Shown one piece after another: positions 22,805 through 33,087 of a DNA stretch of 64,000 nucleotides (within the stretch, counting starts at the first letter, position 1; each line of letters opens with the position of its first letter). The DNA lies in NCBI GenBank assembly GCA_963573315.1, contig OY752151.1:992001-1056000 (forward strand), in the 5' to 3' direction. This DNA comes from Entomortierella parvispora (Eukaryota; Mortierellomycota; Mortierellomycetes; Mortierellales; Mortierellaceae). The notes beneath the pieces were generated by a model. The model saw nothing but the letters and a program-made list of their open reading frames with translations, made no database searches and was not told where the DNA came from. Made by a program: the position numbers and the translations under genes.

Positions 22805-24439
22805 CTACGCTTCCTGGTCAAAACGGGGAGACGGTGGCAGAGGTGGAGGTAAACGGCTATCCAATTGAAGCTTCAGCGCGTTTAGGCGTCTTATGGCCGT
22901 CTCTAGGATCTGTCTGTCGGCCTCGCTAACTTCCCCTTCCTCATTATTGCTTTTCGTAGAGGAAGCCGCCACCTCGGCTTCGTCTGCCTCTTGTTTTTCT
23001 TGGGCGAGAGTCTCCATCCAAGCTTGCAGCATATCACCTTCAAAGATGTCATCGTTGAAAGATTGACCAGGTCGTTCTATGGACACCAAGTTGTTTGTCA
23101 TGGATTCCTGGTGCGTGGTTGGATAAGTCGACATGGGAGGGTGAAATCCGTCCCCCAGACTCAAATCAATCGTGCTCGCTTCATGACCCGCGACTGCAGT
23201 TGTGTTGGCGTTATCCGACGTCTGACTAGGAGGCGCGGTTGCCGTGGCAGCAACCACCGCATTCAGTCTAGCTTGAACAGAGGAAATATCGTCTAGAGAC
23301 TCAAAGCTTTCTAGAGATTGGTGTTTGGGATCAAGCATGAATCCGCAAGTCTTCAATGATTCTCGACGATCCAAAGAGTGTGCTGGAGTTGACGGCGAGA
23401 CCCCACAGGAAGCCTTTGCGAATTCTTCTGACCAGGATGGTTGCTGATGCTCTCGTCCTTCCAGCTGCTGTTGATGATGCAAATGAGGACCGCGTTGGCC
23501 GTGAGTAAGTTGCTGCCGAGGGCTATAGTCCTTGTAAATAGTCTCGAATTCCATCAGTGCAGCTTGAGTCTCAATAGCCCAGGGAGCGAGCGGCCAGGAG
23601 GAGGGCAAGGCGACAGCCGCGTCCATAAAGGACGACGCCAGTGATCCTTCCACTGCAGGTCCATACTGTCTACTTTGCATAGGCATAGGCGCAAACGTCA
23701 AGGCGGGCGAGGAAGGCGAAGAAGGCGAGGACGAGGACGAGGACATGGCCGACAAAGTCTCTTGCCAAGTGTGCTCCAGATCCATGCTGGCATCTTGTCC
23801 CAAGTCCATCTGCACTTGCTCCTGCTGGGAAGATGCTGGCTGGCTCTGTTGAAACTCTCGTCGACTTTGATTTCTCCAGTGCTGTCTGAAATTAAGTTCC
23901 TCTAGTTTTGCTTCTGTTCTTGTCTCTTCTGCGTAGGGGTTGTAGTGTCGAGCCACGATGTGATCCTCTGACTGCTGTTGACGCTGGTGCCAGAGTTGCG
24001 AAAAGTCGACGATAGGTCCAAGACCGTCATGGCGATCCGCGCTCCGAAGCCGAGCTTCGTGAAGGTAGTATTCCTGTCGCTGCCTCAGATGCTGGGAAAT
24101 GTCAACACTGGAGTTGACATTGATGTTGCTGCTACTACCACCACCCAGACAGCGCGTTGCATGAGAAAAGGTTTTGAATTCCTCGCCATGTCTGTCCTTT
24201 GAGCCCGGAACAAGTGAGTTTGAGAATGGAGAGGATGTTGAGGGCAAGGCAGATGGAAACAAATGGGCGGGTGGGGACGACAAGGGCAGCTGCTGGTAGT
24301 GCCGGCTCGGAGCCGAGTCGATGTGGAGGTTTGTGAGTTCCTGCTCGTAAAAGTGGGTCAAAGCCTGAAAAGGGTTGGCGGAGGAGGATGCATCAGAAGA
24401 AGAGCCCTTTGGTCCCGTTGGGTGGAAGAGACTTGTCAT
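22805..24439 (-). CDS. Gln/Ser-rich protein, possible Pex20/Pex5-like co-receptor
   Basis: Single exon of 544 residues from the ATG at 24439 (MTSLFHPTGPKG). The frame extends upstream to 24655 but that part is CT-rich leader. Near the N-terminus is ANPFQALTHFYEQE, resembling the N(P/x)LxxLxKHxxxD block of Pex20 and Pex5. SWSEEFAKA fits the WxxxF pentapeptide that binds Pex14/Pex13, and several other Trp-centred segments occur (DFSQLWHQR, HTWQETLSAM, MLQAWMETL). If correct it would help import PTS2 cargo into peroxisomes. Against it: the conserved N-terminal Cys of Pex20/Pex5 is absent here and no TPR repeats are present. The gene itself is well supported; the function is a tentative inference. 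Confidence 0.6.
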   Translation of the reverse strand: MTSLFHPTGPKGSSSDASSSANPFQALTHFYEQELTNLHIDSAPSRHYQQLPLSSPPAHLFPSALPSTSSPFSNSLVPGSKDRHGEEFKTFSHATRCLGGGSSSNINVNSSVDISQHLRQRQEYYLHEARLRSADRHDGLGPIVDFSQLWHQRQQQSEDHIVARHYNPYAEETRTEAKLEELNFRQHWRNQSRREFQQSQPASSQQEQVQMDLGQDASMDLEHTWQETLSAMSSSSSSPSSPSSPALTFAPMPMQSRQYGPAVEGSLASSFMDAAVALPSSWPLAPWAIETQAALMEFETIYKDYSPRQQLTHGQRGPHLHHQQQLEGREHQQPSWSEEFAKASCGVSPSTPAHSLDRRESLKTCGFMLDPKHQSLESFESLDDISSVQARLNAVVAATATAPPSQTSDNANTTAVAGHEASTIDLSLGDGFHPPMSTYPTTHQESMTNNLVSIERPGQSFNDDIFEGDMLQAWMETLAQEKQEADEAEVAASSTKSNNEEGEVSEADRQILETAIRRLNALKLQLDSRLPPPLPPSPRFDQEA

Positions 24440-25040
24440 GGGATGGGAGAAGGGAATGTGAATGAGAGGAGAGGAGGGGAGAGAAGGATACAGAAACAGA
24501 AAGAAGGAAGGGAAGGAAGGAGAGGAAGAAGAGGAAGAAGAGCAGGCCGAAGAAGAAGTCGACAGGCGGCGCATGGGTGGGTGCAAGCAGCAGCAAAGGG
24601 GCGTCGAGGCCGACGAACGGACGGACGGACGGTCCGATCCCATCCGCTCGTTCAACTGCCGTTCATTTCCCCGAACGACGGCGAAGTGAGTGAGCCTGGT
24701 TGTGCCATGTGAAAAGGAGATTTATTGAACAACTCGATATGGAATAAAGTATCATTTATTATTTAATATCATTTACTATTTAGTCCCATCGTTCTGGTGG
24801 CTTGTGCTCACACCACTTGACCCCTTTCGAGGGCTCTGACACGTCGCGTTCCTGGTCGATGGGCTGTTGGAACTGGCAGCGTCCATCCATTGCTTCCTTT
24901 TCTCTTTCATTCCATCCCTTCCAGCGCTCCTCCTCTAATCCCTGCCTAGATTCCCCGATTCCCCGCCCTCATCTCCAGCTGGCCCAAGGAAGGAACGCAC
25001 TCTCAACGCACAGACAAGCATCCCTCATCCATCGCACTCC
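24440..25040. other. Divergent promoter region
   Basis: Lies between the start codons of the Gln/Ser-rich protein (minus) and the TM9SF gene (plus). Contains GA/CT-rich leader sequence on both sides and an AT-rich stretch at 24735-24785 (tandem TATTTA-like words). No gene seen. Confidence 0.55.
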
Positions 25041-27464
25041 ATGACCCGGTTCTCTCCCCTGGTCTCGGCTGCTGGGGCTGCCATGCTCCTCGTCCTCGCA
25101 ACTGGACCCCGCCTGGCCGAGTCCTTCTACCTCCCAGGAATGGCCCCAACAGATTTCACAGACACGTCCGTTGTGCCACTGATGGTCAATGCGCTGACTC
25201 CTGGCGCTGAAAACAGGATTCCTGTCAAGTCGGTCATCGCCTACGACTACTATGACCCCATGTTCAACTTTTGCAAGAGGGACTCCGAGCCAGAATCGCA
25301 GCCCGAGTCTCTGGGTAGTATTCTCTTTGGCGACCGAATCAGGAGTTCACCATACAAGGTATTTTAAAATGAGCAAAGATGTTCTAACTGACTCGTCTAC
25401 TCATCTACTTTTAGGTTTACGTTGATGAATGTCATCTGTGCAAACATATCAAAGCTATATTGACTCGAGGTTTTCTTCTAAATAGCTGATCATGACTAGA
25501 CCCGAAAAGTGCAGGGTCCTGTGTACGCAGGAGGTCAAGGTAGAGCAGGCCAAGTTTATTAACAACAGGATTCGCGAGAACTACTTGATCAACTGGTTGG
25601 TTGATGGCTTGCCAGCAGCCCATGTAAGCCAACCTCGACAAGGCGACGGCGCTGAGGAGCAGAAGGTTTATTCCATTGGTTTCCCCCTTGGAACAGACAA
25701 TGAGAAAGAACCTTTGCTCCACAACCATTACGAGATCTCGATCGATTACCACCAGACCAAGAAAGATGACAAAGAGAGATTTCGTGTCATTGGAGTTGCA
25801 GTCGAGCCTTTCAGGTGAGTTTTATAACAGATGTGGTATTCACTTTGCTTCCTTAAGCAGCACTGTGGCCTATTACTCAACGACCGACTCCTGTATCAAA
25901 CATTATAGCATTGAGACTGCAGTAGAAGGAGAAGAGCTATGCGGCGTAAAAGATACGGTTCAAGTGCCGCCCAAGATCCTGTCAGAGTCAAAGACCAACA
26001 CGGTGAACTATACGTACTCCGTCACTTGGAAGGTACAGAGAAAACTATGGTGCTGGTTTATGTCTCTGCCTTCTGTTTGCATTTTTTCAGGAGGAAATAA
26101 CTCCTTTTTACTTGGATTGTCCTTTGTGTGACGGAAAACATTCCTCAAGCGAGCTGTGGTGATATTCAGCACCAGAAACTAACAAAAATTGTTCTCTTTA
26201 CGTGCGACGCCACGCAGCCAGTGGATCAGGCCTGGGCTACGCGTTGGGACAAGTTCTTGCTCGTGAGCGAACCAAGGATCCACTGGTTCAGTCTTGTCAA
26301 CTCGATCATCATTGTCTTATTCTTGACCGGTATGGTCGCCATGGTTCTTCTCAGAGCTCTTCACAAGGACATTTCGCGTTACAACCAATTTGAGGCTCAG
26401 GAGGATATTCAGGAAGATTTCGGATGGAAGCTGGTTCATGGAGATGTGTTTCGCTCGCCCTCATATCCAATGCTGTTGTCGATCATTGTCGGCAATGGCT
26501 CGCAAATGTTCCTGATGGCCACTGTCACGATTATCTTCGCTGCCCTCGGATTTCTTTCGCCTTCCAATCGTGGAGCATTGGCAACTGTTATGATTGTCTT
26601 TTACATGTTCTTTGGGATCGTCGCTGGATATGTCTCTGCAAGACTTTATAAGATGTTTGGAGGCGAGGCATGGAAGAGAAACGTCGCCGGAACTGCGTTC
26701 TTGTTTCCCTCGTAAGTATTACTTGTGGCAACTTGGGTTTATGAAAAACGCAATATCCAAGAATACGGTTCTCATTGCTGCCTTTGTCGTTTCCTTTTAG
26801 CATCGTTTTCGGATCATTTGTGGGACTCAACTTTTTCTTGATCGGAGCAAAGTCTTCAGGAGCTGTTCCATTTGGGACCATGTTGGGAGTGGCGGCTCTT
26901 TGGTTTTTGGTTTCGACTCCCCTCTCAGTTATGGGGTCATATTTGGGATTCCAGCGCCCAAAGATTGAGCAACCTGTCCGAGCTAACCAGATCCCTCGGC
27001 AGATCCCCGACCAGGTCTTTTATCTTCGTCCCTTCCCTTCGATGATGATTGGCGGTATCCTCCCCTTCGGCGCGATCTTTATTGAACTGTACTTCATTAT
27101 GAACTCGATCTGGTCGCACAAGATCTACTATGTCTTTGGCTTCCTGTTCTTGGTCTTTGGCATCTTGATCCTGACATGTGCCGAGGTCACTATCTTGATG
27201 TGCTACTTCCATCTCTGTGCAGAGGACTATCATTGGTGGTGGCGATCTTTTATGACGAGTGGTGCGTCTGCCTTCTATATCTTTTTGTATGGAGTTTTGT
27301 TCTACTTTTCAAGATTGCAGCTTCAGTCATTCACGTCGACGGTGCTGTACTTTGGTTGGACAACCATCATGAGCTTGATGTTCTTCATCCTTTCTGGCGC
27401 GATTGGATTCTTTGCCACGTTTTTGTTTGTGAGAAAGATTTACGGATCCATCAAGATCGATTAG
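25041..27464 (+). CDS. TM9SF4: Transmembrane 9 superfamily protein (TM9SF4-like nonaspanin)
   Basis: Exons 25041-25358, 25486-25814, 25909-26032, 26218-26711 and 26801-27464 give 642 residues, the length of human TM9SF4. A signal peptide (to about residue 28) is followed by FYLPGMAP and the lumenal motifs NFCKR, SPYK and CRVLCT. Then come [23 protein letters not shown] (first membrane span) and eight more spans in exons 4-5. The conserved GDVFRSP and SAVGTG-like small-residue segments are present. The C-terminus ends YGSIKID, matching the K-x-D/E COPI-binding signal that keeps these proteins in the Golgi. Family members act in endosome-Golgi trafficking and sorting of Gly-rich membrane segments. 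The exon 3-4 junction (26032/26218) is the least certain; alignment spacing between VTWK and WATRWD supports it. Confidence 0.92.
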
Positions 27465-27844
27465 ATGGTGTCCCTCCACCATCCATAGCACAGTCTTTAT
27501 TGTATCGTAAATGAATGAAGTGTACACACCCAAGAATTATGATGTTATTCATCTTCGTCATAGGTGAATGGCGAGTTGATCCTTGTCCTCCGCAAGTTAT
27601 TATTGCTGTGCACAGCGAGGGCACACTTTCCTCTACATACACATTTTGAGCTGCGCCCAAGCTGTGCTGACGAATCGATTTTGTGCTCTCAATGAGACTA
27701 AGTGCCGTGCCTTTCACACGCCAAGCTTCTCGCACAAATAAAACGAGCACATCTTGTCACCCATCCCATCTCTTGACCGAGCCCCCTCTTTACCCCTCCC
27801 TTTCCCTATCCCAAAGCCTTTCTTCCTTATCTCGAGACGCAGAA
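27465..27844. other. Upstream region of the first F-box paralogue
   Basis: No gene. This leader differs from the related leaders of the other three F-box paralogues, so the duplicated unit of those copies includes the promoter while this copy has its own. Confidence 0.5.
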
Positions 27845-30163
27845 ATGGATGCTATCACCATTCTTCCAGTCGGATCCGTTGAGAAAGCCATTTGTCTTCC
27901 AGAGGTACTGACAAGTATTTTCTCATGGCTAAAAGATGAGAAACACACACTCCGATCGGCCCGATTGGTGTCCAAGCAGTTCCTGGCCACGGCAAACCAA
28001 TTCTTCAGGATCCACCTCACTGCTGACTATGCCGTTGAGCACAATTGCATCCAGGAGGCTGCAGTCATCATCGGAGGACTCACTCTTACATTTCCAAGGA
28101 TCATTACCGACGAGTCCAATATCCTCAACAGACACTTGGGACTGGAACCACAAGATAATGTAGTCAATCTAGACTTTTGTTCAATGGTTGCTCGGAACTG
28201 TGTCCACCTGGAAACGATCAAGATTGTGCTAGAGGGGCCATACTCAGAAGAGATATCCCAATTACTCTCTTGTCTGTTCTCGCAAAATCCTGAGAGTGCA
28301 GCCGTCTTTCGCGTCAAGTCACTTGATTTTACGTTTGGATTCAAATTTGTAGAATCTGTGGTCGAAGACGTTCGAGACCACAACCTACCCGACAGCTGTA
28401 ACGGCCTTTTGCCCGCCACAGACTATATCCCTGCCGAATCAGCCTTTTCTCGCCTTGAAAAAATGAGCTTGGTGAGGAAGTTTATGGTAGAGCTTCCATC
28501 AATGTACAGAATCCTCCAACTCAAGATTTGTCCCGAGGTTGCCGCAGCAACATCATTTCTCGGTCCTGTCTGCTGGAACCGAATGGAGAGGGCGGCGCGT
28601 CTCCCGACCGCATCTTTGACGGCGAAGCCTTCGAGGACATTCAAGACTTTTAAGATTCCAAGCACGCTTTTTGGTGTCAACGAACTCTATGCACTCCAAG
28701 AACAGGCGCCGGGATTGGAAGAGGTAAATGCCTTGACGATCTGCAATACGGATGAATCCATCTCGAACGAGGTCGCATTTGCACGCGACTCTGCCAGATC
28801 GCCTGGGACACTTCATCTGAAAAGATTGTTCTTGTTGACGACGATGGACCAAGACACGAAGCTGCTCTTGTGTCGACTCTTTGATACTTCCGTTCTCGAA
28901 TCATATATATCAAACTTTATCTACCGTAAAAGAGCAGAGGGGCCACTTGCGGGCAACAATGCAGAAGGGTTTGCTCAACCGGCTCGAAGCAACATCCTCA
29001 ACGAGATTCTGGACGAGATGAGAGAGGATCCAATCTCTGGAAGACCACAGGGAGGATTTTTTCGGGAGTTTGGCTTTAATTCCTGTGATATGGCAGTAGA
29101 GCATGTCAATTGGCTCCAGAGGTTGAAGGATACGCGTCGCCTTCACCGACTGGAAAAACTTTCATTGCCGTTGACTATCGATGGATTCTTGGACATATTT
29201 GATACACCGGTATCATTGGTTTCTGATTCTGGAAGCAATATTGATCCAGCTGTTGCCGTAACCTCTGGCACCACGGTGATCAACACCAGTACGAATGTTG
29301 TTGAAGAGAAGGGACCAGTGACACCGCTGCCCTTCCCTGCATGTTCCAGTCTACTGTCTTTTCACATCGGGGGCTGTGATAGTAGAATTATAGGCAAGGA
29401 GAGTGGTCGGCGATTTGCCAATTACCTGGTTCGTAATTTGCCACGACTCAAACATCTCAGCATCCCAAAAAGTACTTCTACAGATTACAGTTTTTTGGAT
29501 ATCATCGCACCACTAACAGTACAACCACTAGCCCCGTCGTCATCGTCACCACCGTTACCATTGGCATCTCATATATCTCAGAGAGACAGCGGCCCGAACG
29601 ACGACGGCAAAAGGATGCCTAGTCAGGAAGGGGACAGCCACAGCGAATACAGCCACTTGGGTCTCTATCGGTTGGAGTCTCTCACGATATCGTTCAACTT
29701 TATGACTCGATCCGAGTTTTCGGAGCTTCCTCGGAGTGAGCATGCGATGAATCTTTTAAAAAGAAGAGATGCCATTTTTGCCCAACATACCGAACTTAGA
29801 CCAGGCCAAGAAGGATATGACGACTTTCAAGTCAACGATAAGGCCCTTGAAATGGAAGTCCAGAGGATGTTGCTAGAAGCTCGGACGCCCCAATGTCATG
29901 AGGACCAGATAGAACAGTTTCTGGCTATCCTTGACCGATTTCAAAGGAAAAAGGGAGGGAGTTGGTTCAGTGATGATAAGCACGTCAAGAGAAACTCTGC
30001 AAACCCAACCAAGGGCGTGGGTGAGGACGTCGCGGGGTTGAAGCAGATGACCGTCAGTCAATCAGGGATGCCAAAGGTATATGTTGAGATACTGAAAGCT
30101 CGCGTCGCGTCGCAGTTCCCAGAATTGGATTTCAAGATTTCGAGCCATGGTTACCGTTTGTAG
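27845..30163 (+). CDS. F-box protein, tandem paralogue 1
   Basis: Single exon, 772 residues from MDAITILPVG; upstream in-frame sequence is leader. Residues about 15-60 form an F-box: AICLPEVLTSIFSWL, RSARLVSKQF. Such domains bind Skp1 and place the protein as substrate receptor of an SCF ubiquitin ligase (family knowledge; activity not shown here). The remainder has irregular Leu-rich segments with conserved CSSLLSF and LPRLKHLSI blocks, consistent with a degenerate leucine-rich repeat surface, then Lys/Arg-rich C-terminal helices. Its C-terminal half closely matches paralogue 3, while 270 nt in the middle (28337-28606) match paralogue 2 with a single difference. Confidence 0.88.
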   Translation: MDAITILPVGSVEKAICLPEVLTSIFSWLKDEKHTLRSARLVSKQFLATANQFFRIHLTADYAVEHNCIQEAAVIIGGLTLTFPRIITDESNILNRHLGLEPQDNVVNLDFCSMVARNCVHLETIKIVLEGPYSEEISQLLSCLFSQNPESAAVFRVKSLDFTFGFKFVESVVEDVRDHNLPDSCNGLLPATDYIPAESAFSRLEKMSLVRKFMVELPSMYRILQLKICPEVAAATSFLGPVCWNRMERAARLPTASLTAKPSRTFKTFKIPSTLFGVNELYALQEQAPGLEEVNALTICNTDESISNEVAFARDSARSPGTLHLKRLFLLTTMDQDTKLLLCRLFDTSVLESYISNFIYRKRAEGPLAGNNAEGFAQPARSNILNEILDEMREDPISGRPQGGFFREFGFNSCDMAVEHVNWLQRLKDTRRLHRLEKLSLPLTIDGFLDIFDTPVSLVSDSGSNIDPAVAVTSGTTVINTSTNVVEEKGPVTPLPFPACSSLLSFHIGGCDSRIIGKESGRRFANYLVRNLPRLKHLSIPKSTSTDYSFLDIIAPLTVQPLAPSSSSPPLPLASHISQRDSGPNDDGKRMPSQEGDSHSEYSHLGLYRLESLTISFNFMTRSEFSELPRSEHAMNLLKRRDAIFAQHTELRPGQEGYDDFQVNDKALEMEVQRMLLEARTPQCHEDQIEQFLAILDRFQRKKGGSWFSDDKHVKRNSANPTKGVGEDVAGLKQMTVSQSGMPKVYVEILKARVASQFPELDFKISSHGYRL

Positions 30164-30185
30164 AGAATGATGTCCCCTGTCTTGC

Positions 30186-30191
30186 AATAAA
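30186..30191 (+). terminator. Polyadenylation signal AATAAA, F-box paralogue 1
   Basis: Exact AATAAA 23 nt after the stop. A matching AATAAA lies at 35473 after paralogue 3. Confidence 0.5.
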
Positions 30192-30284
30192 GTTTTGTCC
30201 AACGCGTCTTCCGTGTGGGTCTTGTTTTTGTTCGTTGTTGTTTTCATTTTTCAACAGTGGTTATCTTCCAACCGTCTTCCCACA

Positions 30285-30487
30285 CGCCGTGCTCAAATTA
30301 CAAAAGGGGGGCTGTTGGTTGCTCTCTTCTAAACAATCACCCCACTCCTCCATTTAGTTTTCTCAGTTCCATTCACAGTTCATTCTTCTACTCATTTCTG
30401 CTCATTGCCACTCATTTCTACTCGTTTCCTCTCTTCCATCTCTTGATATTCCTTCGTCTGAACAAGACCCTACTCCTAAACGAGGAA
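30285..30487 (+). repeat. Duplicated upstream module, copy A (paralogue 2)
   Basis: Contains CAAATTACAAAAGGGGGG, then GCTGTTGGTTGCTCT, then TTCATTCTTCTACTCATT, ending at the start codon. Recurs with small changes at 32895-33087 and 35565-35772. It acts presumably as promoter and leader; its conservation together with the genes shows that the duplicated unit included regulatory DNA. Confidence 0.8.
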
Positions 30488-32782
30488 ATGGATAGAGCCT
30501 CCGTTCCCCCAACTGGGGTCAGGGAAAAAGCCATTTGTCTTCCAGAAGTCTTGGCCAGTGTTTTCTCCTGGCTGAGGGACGAGAGGCACACCCTCCGGTC
30601 AGTCCGATTGGTATCCAAGCAGTTCCTGGCCACTGCAAACCAATTCTTCAGGATCCACCTCACTGCTGATTATGCCATTGAGCACAATTGCATCCAGGAG
30701 GCTGCAACCATCATCGGTGGACTCGCTCTTACGTTTCCAAGGATCATTCCCAAAGAACTTGATATCCTCAACAGACACTTGGGACTGGAGCCGCAGGATA
30801 GTGTTGTCACTCTGGACTTTTGTTCAATGGTTGCTCGGAACTGTGTCCATCTGGAAACGATCAAGATTGTGCTGGAGGGGCCATACTCAGAAGAGATATC
30901 CCAATTACTCTCTTGTCTGTTCTCGCAAAATCCTGAGAGTGCAGCCGTCTTTCGCGTCAGGTCACTTGAGTTTACGTTGGGATTCAAATTTGTAGAATCT
31001 GTGGTCGAAGACGTTCGAGACCACAACCTACCCGACAGCTGTAACGGCCTTTTGCCCGCCACAGATTATATCCCTGCCGAATCAGCCTTTTCTCGCCTTG
31101 AAAAAATGAGCTTGGTGAGGAAGTTTATGGTAGAGCTTCCATCAATGTACAGAATCCTCCAACTCAAGATTTGTCCCGAGGTTGCCGCAGCAACATCATT
31201 TCTCGGTCCTGTCTGCTGGAACCGAATGGAGAGGGCGGCGCGTCTCCCGGCCGCGTCATTGATAGCGAAACCTTCGAGGACACTCAAGATTTTTCATGTA
31301 CCAAACACGAATTGTAGTATCGAAGAACTCTATTCACTCCAGGAACAGGCGCCAAGATTGGAAGAAGTGGACACCTCGTCGGCTTATGGCACTAATATGT
31401 CACTCACAGAGGAGGCGGCTTTTGCGAGAGACTCTGCCAGATCACCTGGGACGCTTCGACTGAAAAGATTATACATGTACACGATGATGGACCGAGAAAT
31501 GAAACTGTTCCTGTGTCGACTCCTTGATACTTCCGTCCTCGAATCATTCGACATATATCACGTCCACGGTTTCAGAGAGCAAGAGATACCCGTGAATAAT
31601 AATGCAGAATGGCTCCTCCCTCCACCCCGAAGTAATATCCTCAACGAGATTCTGGATGCGATGAGCGTGGATCCAGTCTCGGGGGGAACACAAAGGAGAT
31701 TTCTTAGGAAGTTTGGCATTAATTCCTGCGACACAGCGATTGAAAATGTCAATTGGCTCCAGAGGTTGAAGGACACGCGTTGCCTTCACCGATTGGAAAA
31801 ACTTCTATTGCCGTTGTCCATCAAGGGATTCTTGGACATGTTTGATACACCTGTCTTATTGATTCCGGATTCTGAAAGCAGTGTGGATCCATTGATCGCG
31901 ATTAGCGGTAATGTCTCTGAAGAGAAGGGACCATTGACACTACAACGGTCCTCGTTGTCTTTCCCAGCATGCTCCAGTCTCTTGTCTTTTCGCGTGTGTG
32001 GCTACGATAGTGGAATTATAGGCAAGGAAACTAGTCGACGATTCGCCGATTACTTAATTCGAAATATGCCACGACTCAGGCATCTCAGCATTCTAAGGAC
32101 TAGTTTTGAAGATTATACCTTTTTGGACTTCATCGCGCCACCGACAGTACAGCCGCCGGCCACATTATCGTCGCCACCGTTGTCACTGCCATCAATGCCA
32201 CAGAAAGCCAATAGCCCAGGGAACGACTTCAAATCTACTCAAGACAGGAACCGCCACAGCGAATACAACCACTTGGGTCTCTATCGGTTAGAATCTCTTT
32301 CAATGTCGTTCAGCTTCATGACTCGATCCGAGTTTCGGAAACTTCCAAAGAGTGAGCGTGTGATGGACCTCCTAAAGAGGAGAGATGACATTTTGGCACG
32401 ACATCCCAATTTCGAACGCGAAGAAGAATATGACGACTTTCAACTCATCGAGAAAGCCCTTCAGATGGAAGGGCAGAGGACGCTGTTAGAAGCTCGTACG
32501 CTTCAATATCACGAGGACCTAATGGAGCAGTTTCTAGCGGTCCTTGGTCGATTCCAAAGGAGAAAAAGGGAGAGCCGTTTCATTAATAATGAGCACGTCC
32601 AGAGAAACTCTGACGATCCCATCACAGGCGTAGGAATGGACGTTGTAGGATTGAAGCAGATGACGATCACTCAAGCGGGGATACCAAAGGAATATGTGGA
32701 CAAGCTGAAAGCTCGCGCTGCGTCTCAGTTCCCAGAGTTGGATCTCAAGATCTCGAGCGTTTTTTACCAATTCGAGAGATGA
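30488..32782 (+). CDS. F-box protein, tandem paralogue 2
   Basis: Single exon, 764 residues starting MDRASVPPTGVREKAICLPE. The F-box (LPEVLASVFSWLRD, RSVRLVSKQF) is nearly identical to paralogues 3 and 4. The part after about residue 255 is the most diverged of the four (EELYSLQEQAPRLEEV, YHVHGFREQ), suggesting a different recognition surface. The start was chosen because all three downstream copies share this ATG and context (AGGAAATGG or AGAAAATGG), whereas the open frame upstream is the duplicated leader. An SCF substrate-receptor role is inferred from the domain; the substrate is unknown. Confidence 0.87.
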   Translation: MDRASVPPTGVREKAICLPEVLASVFSWLRDERHTLRSVRLVSKQFLATANQFFRIHLTADYAIEHNCIQEAATIIGGLALTFPRIIPKELDILNRHLGLEPQDSVVTLDFCSMVARNCVHLETIKIVLEGPYSEEISQLLSCLFSQNPESAAVFRVRSLEFTLGFKFVESVVEDVRDHNLPDSCNGLLPATDYIPAESAFSRLEKMSLVRKFMVELPSMYRILQLKICPEVAAATSFLGPVCWNRMERAARLPAASLIAKPSRTLKIFHVPNTNCSIEELYSLQEQAPRLEEVDTSSAYGTNMSLTEEAAFARDSARSPGTLRLKRLYMYTMMDREMKLFLCRLLDTSVLESFDIYHVHGFREQEIPVNNNAEWLLPPPRSNILNEILDAMSVDPVSGGTQRRFLRKFGINSCDTAIENVNWLQRLKDTRCLHRLEKLLLPLSIKGFLDMFDTPVLLIPDSESSVDPLIAISGNVSEEKGPLTLQRSSLSFPACSSLLSFRVCGYDSGIIGKETSRRFADYLIRNMPRLRHLSILRTSFEDYTFLDFIAPPTVQPPATLSSPPLSLPSMPQKANSPGNDFKSTQDRNRHSEYNHLGLYRLESLSMSFSFMTRSEFRKLPKSERVMDLLKRRDDILARHPNFEREEEYDDFQLIEKALQMEGQRTLLEARTLQYHEDLMEQFLAVLGRFQRRKRESRFINNEHVQRNSDDPITGVGMDVVGLKQMTITQAGIPKEYVDKLKARAASQFPELDLKISSVFYQFER

Positions 32783-32894
32783 ACAGGGCTTGGCGAAGAC
32801 GTCGTTCTTATTTCTTAGTAGAGTTTCGTCCAGCGCACCTTCCAAGTGGGGGCGTTTCAACAGTAGGGTTTCCTTGACTCAGTGTGACCCCGTA

Positions 32895-33087
32895 CTCAAA
32901 TTAAAAAGGGGGCTGTTGGTTGCTCTGTTCATCGACTCTCCCATTCGCTTTTCTCAATTCCATTCACAGTGCATTCTTCTACTCATTTCTGCTCATTGCC
33001 ACTCATTTCCACTCGACTCCACTCTTCCAGCACTTTATACTCTTGATATTCCTTAGTCTGAGAAAGACCCTACTCCTAAACAAGAAA
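32895..33087 (+). repeat. Duplicated upstream module, copy B (paralogue 3)
   Basis: Same module as upstream of paralogue 2. From about 33001 to the start codon it is almost identical to the module of paralogue 4. Confidence 0.8.

Noticed and set aside
25380-25485. Extra exon (reading [10 protein letters not shown]) in the TM9SF gene
   Set aside because: Family spacing between SPYK and the CxxLC motif is met exactly when exon 1 joins 25486 directly; including it would add residues.
28027-28419. 130-codon antisense ORF recurring in all F-box copies (also 30670-31062 and 35955-36347)
   Set aside because: It is the reverse frame of a conserved coding block; conservation of the sense strand explains its recurrence.
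30215-30487. In-frame upstream extensions of F-box copies 2, 3 and 4
   Set aside because: The extensions translate the duplicated CT-rich leader; the shared ATG after AGGAA/AGAAA is in every copy and immediately precedes the F-box.
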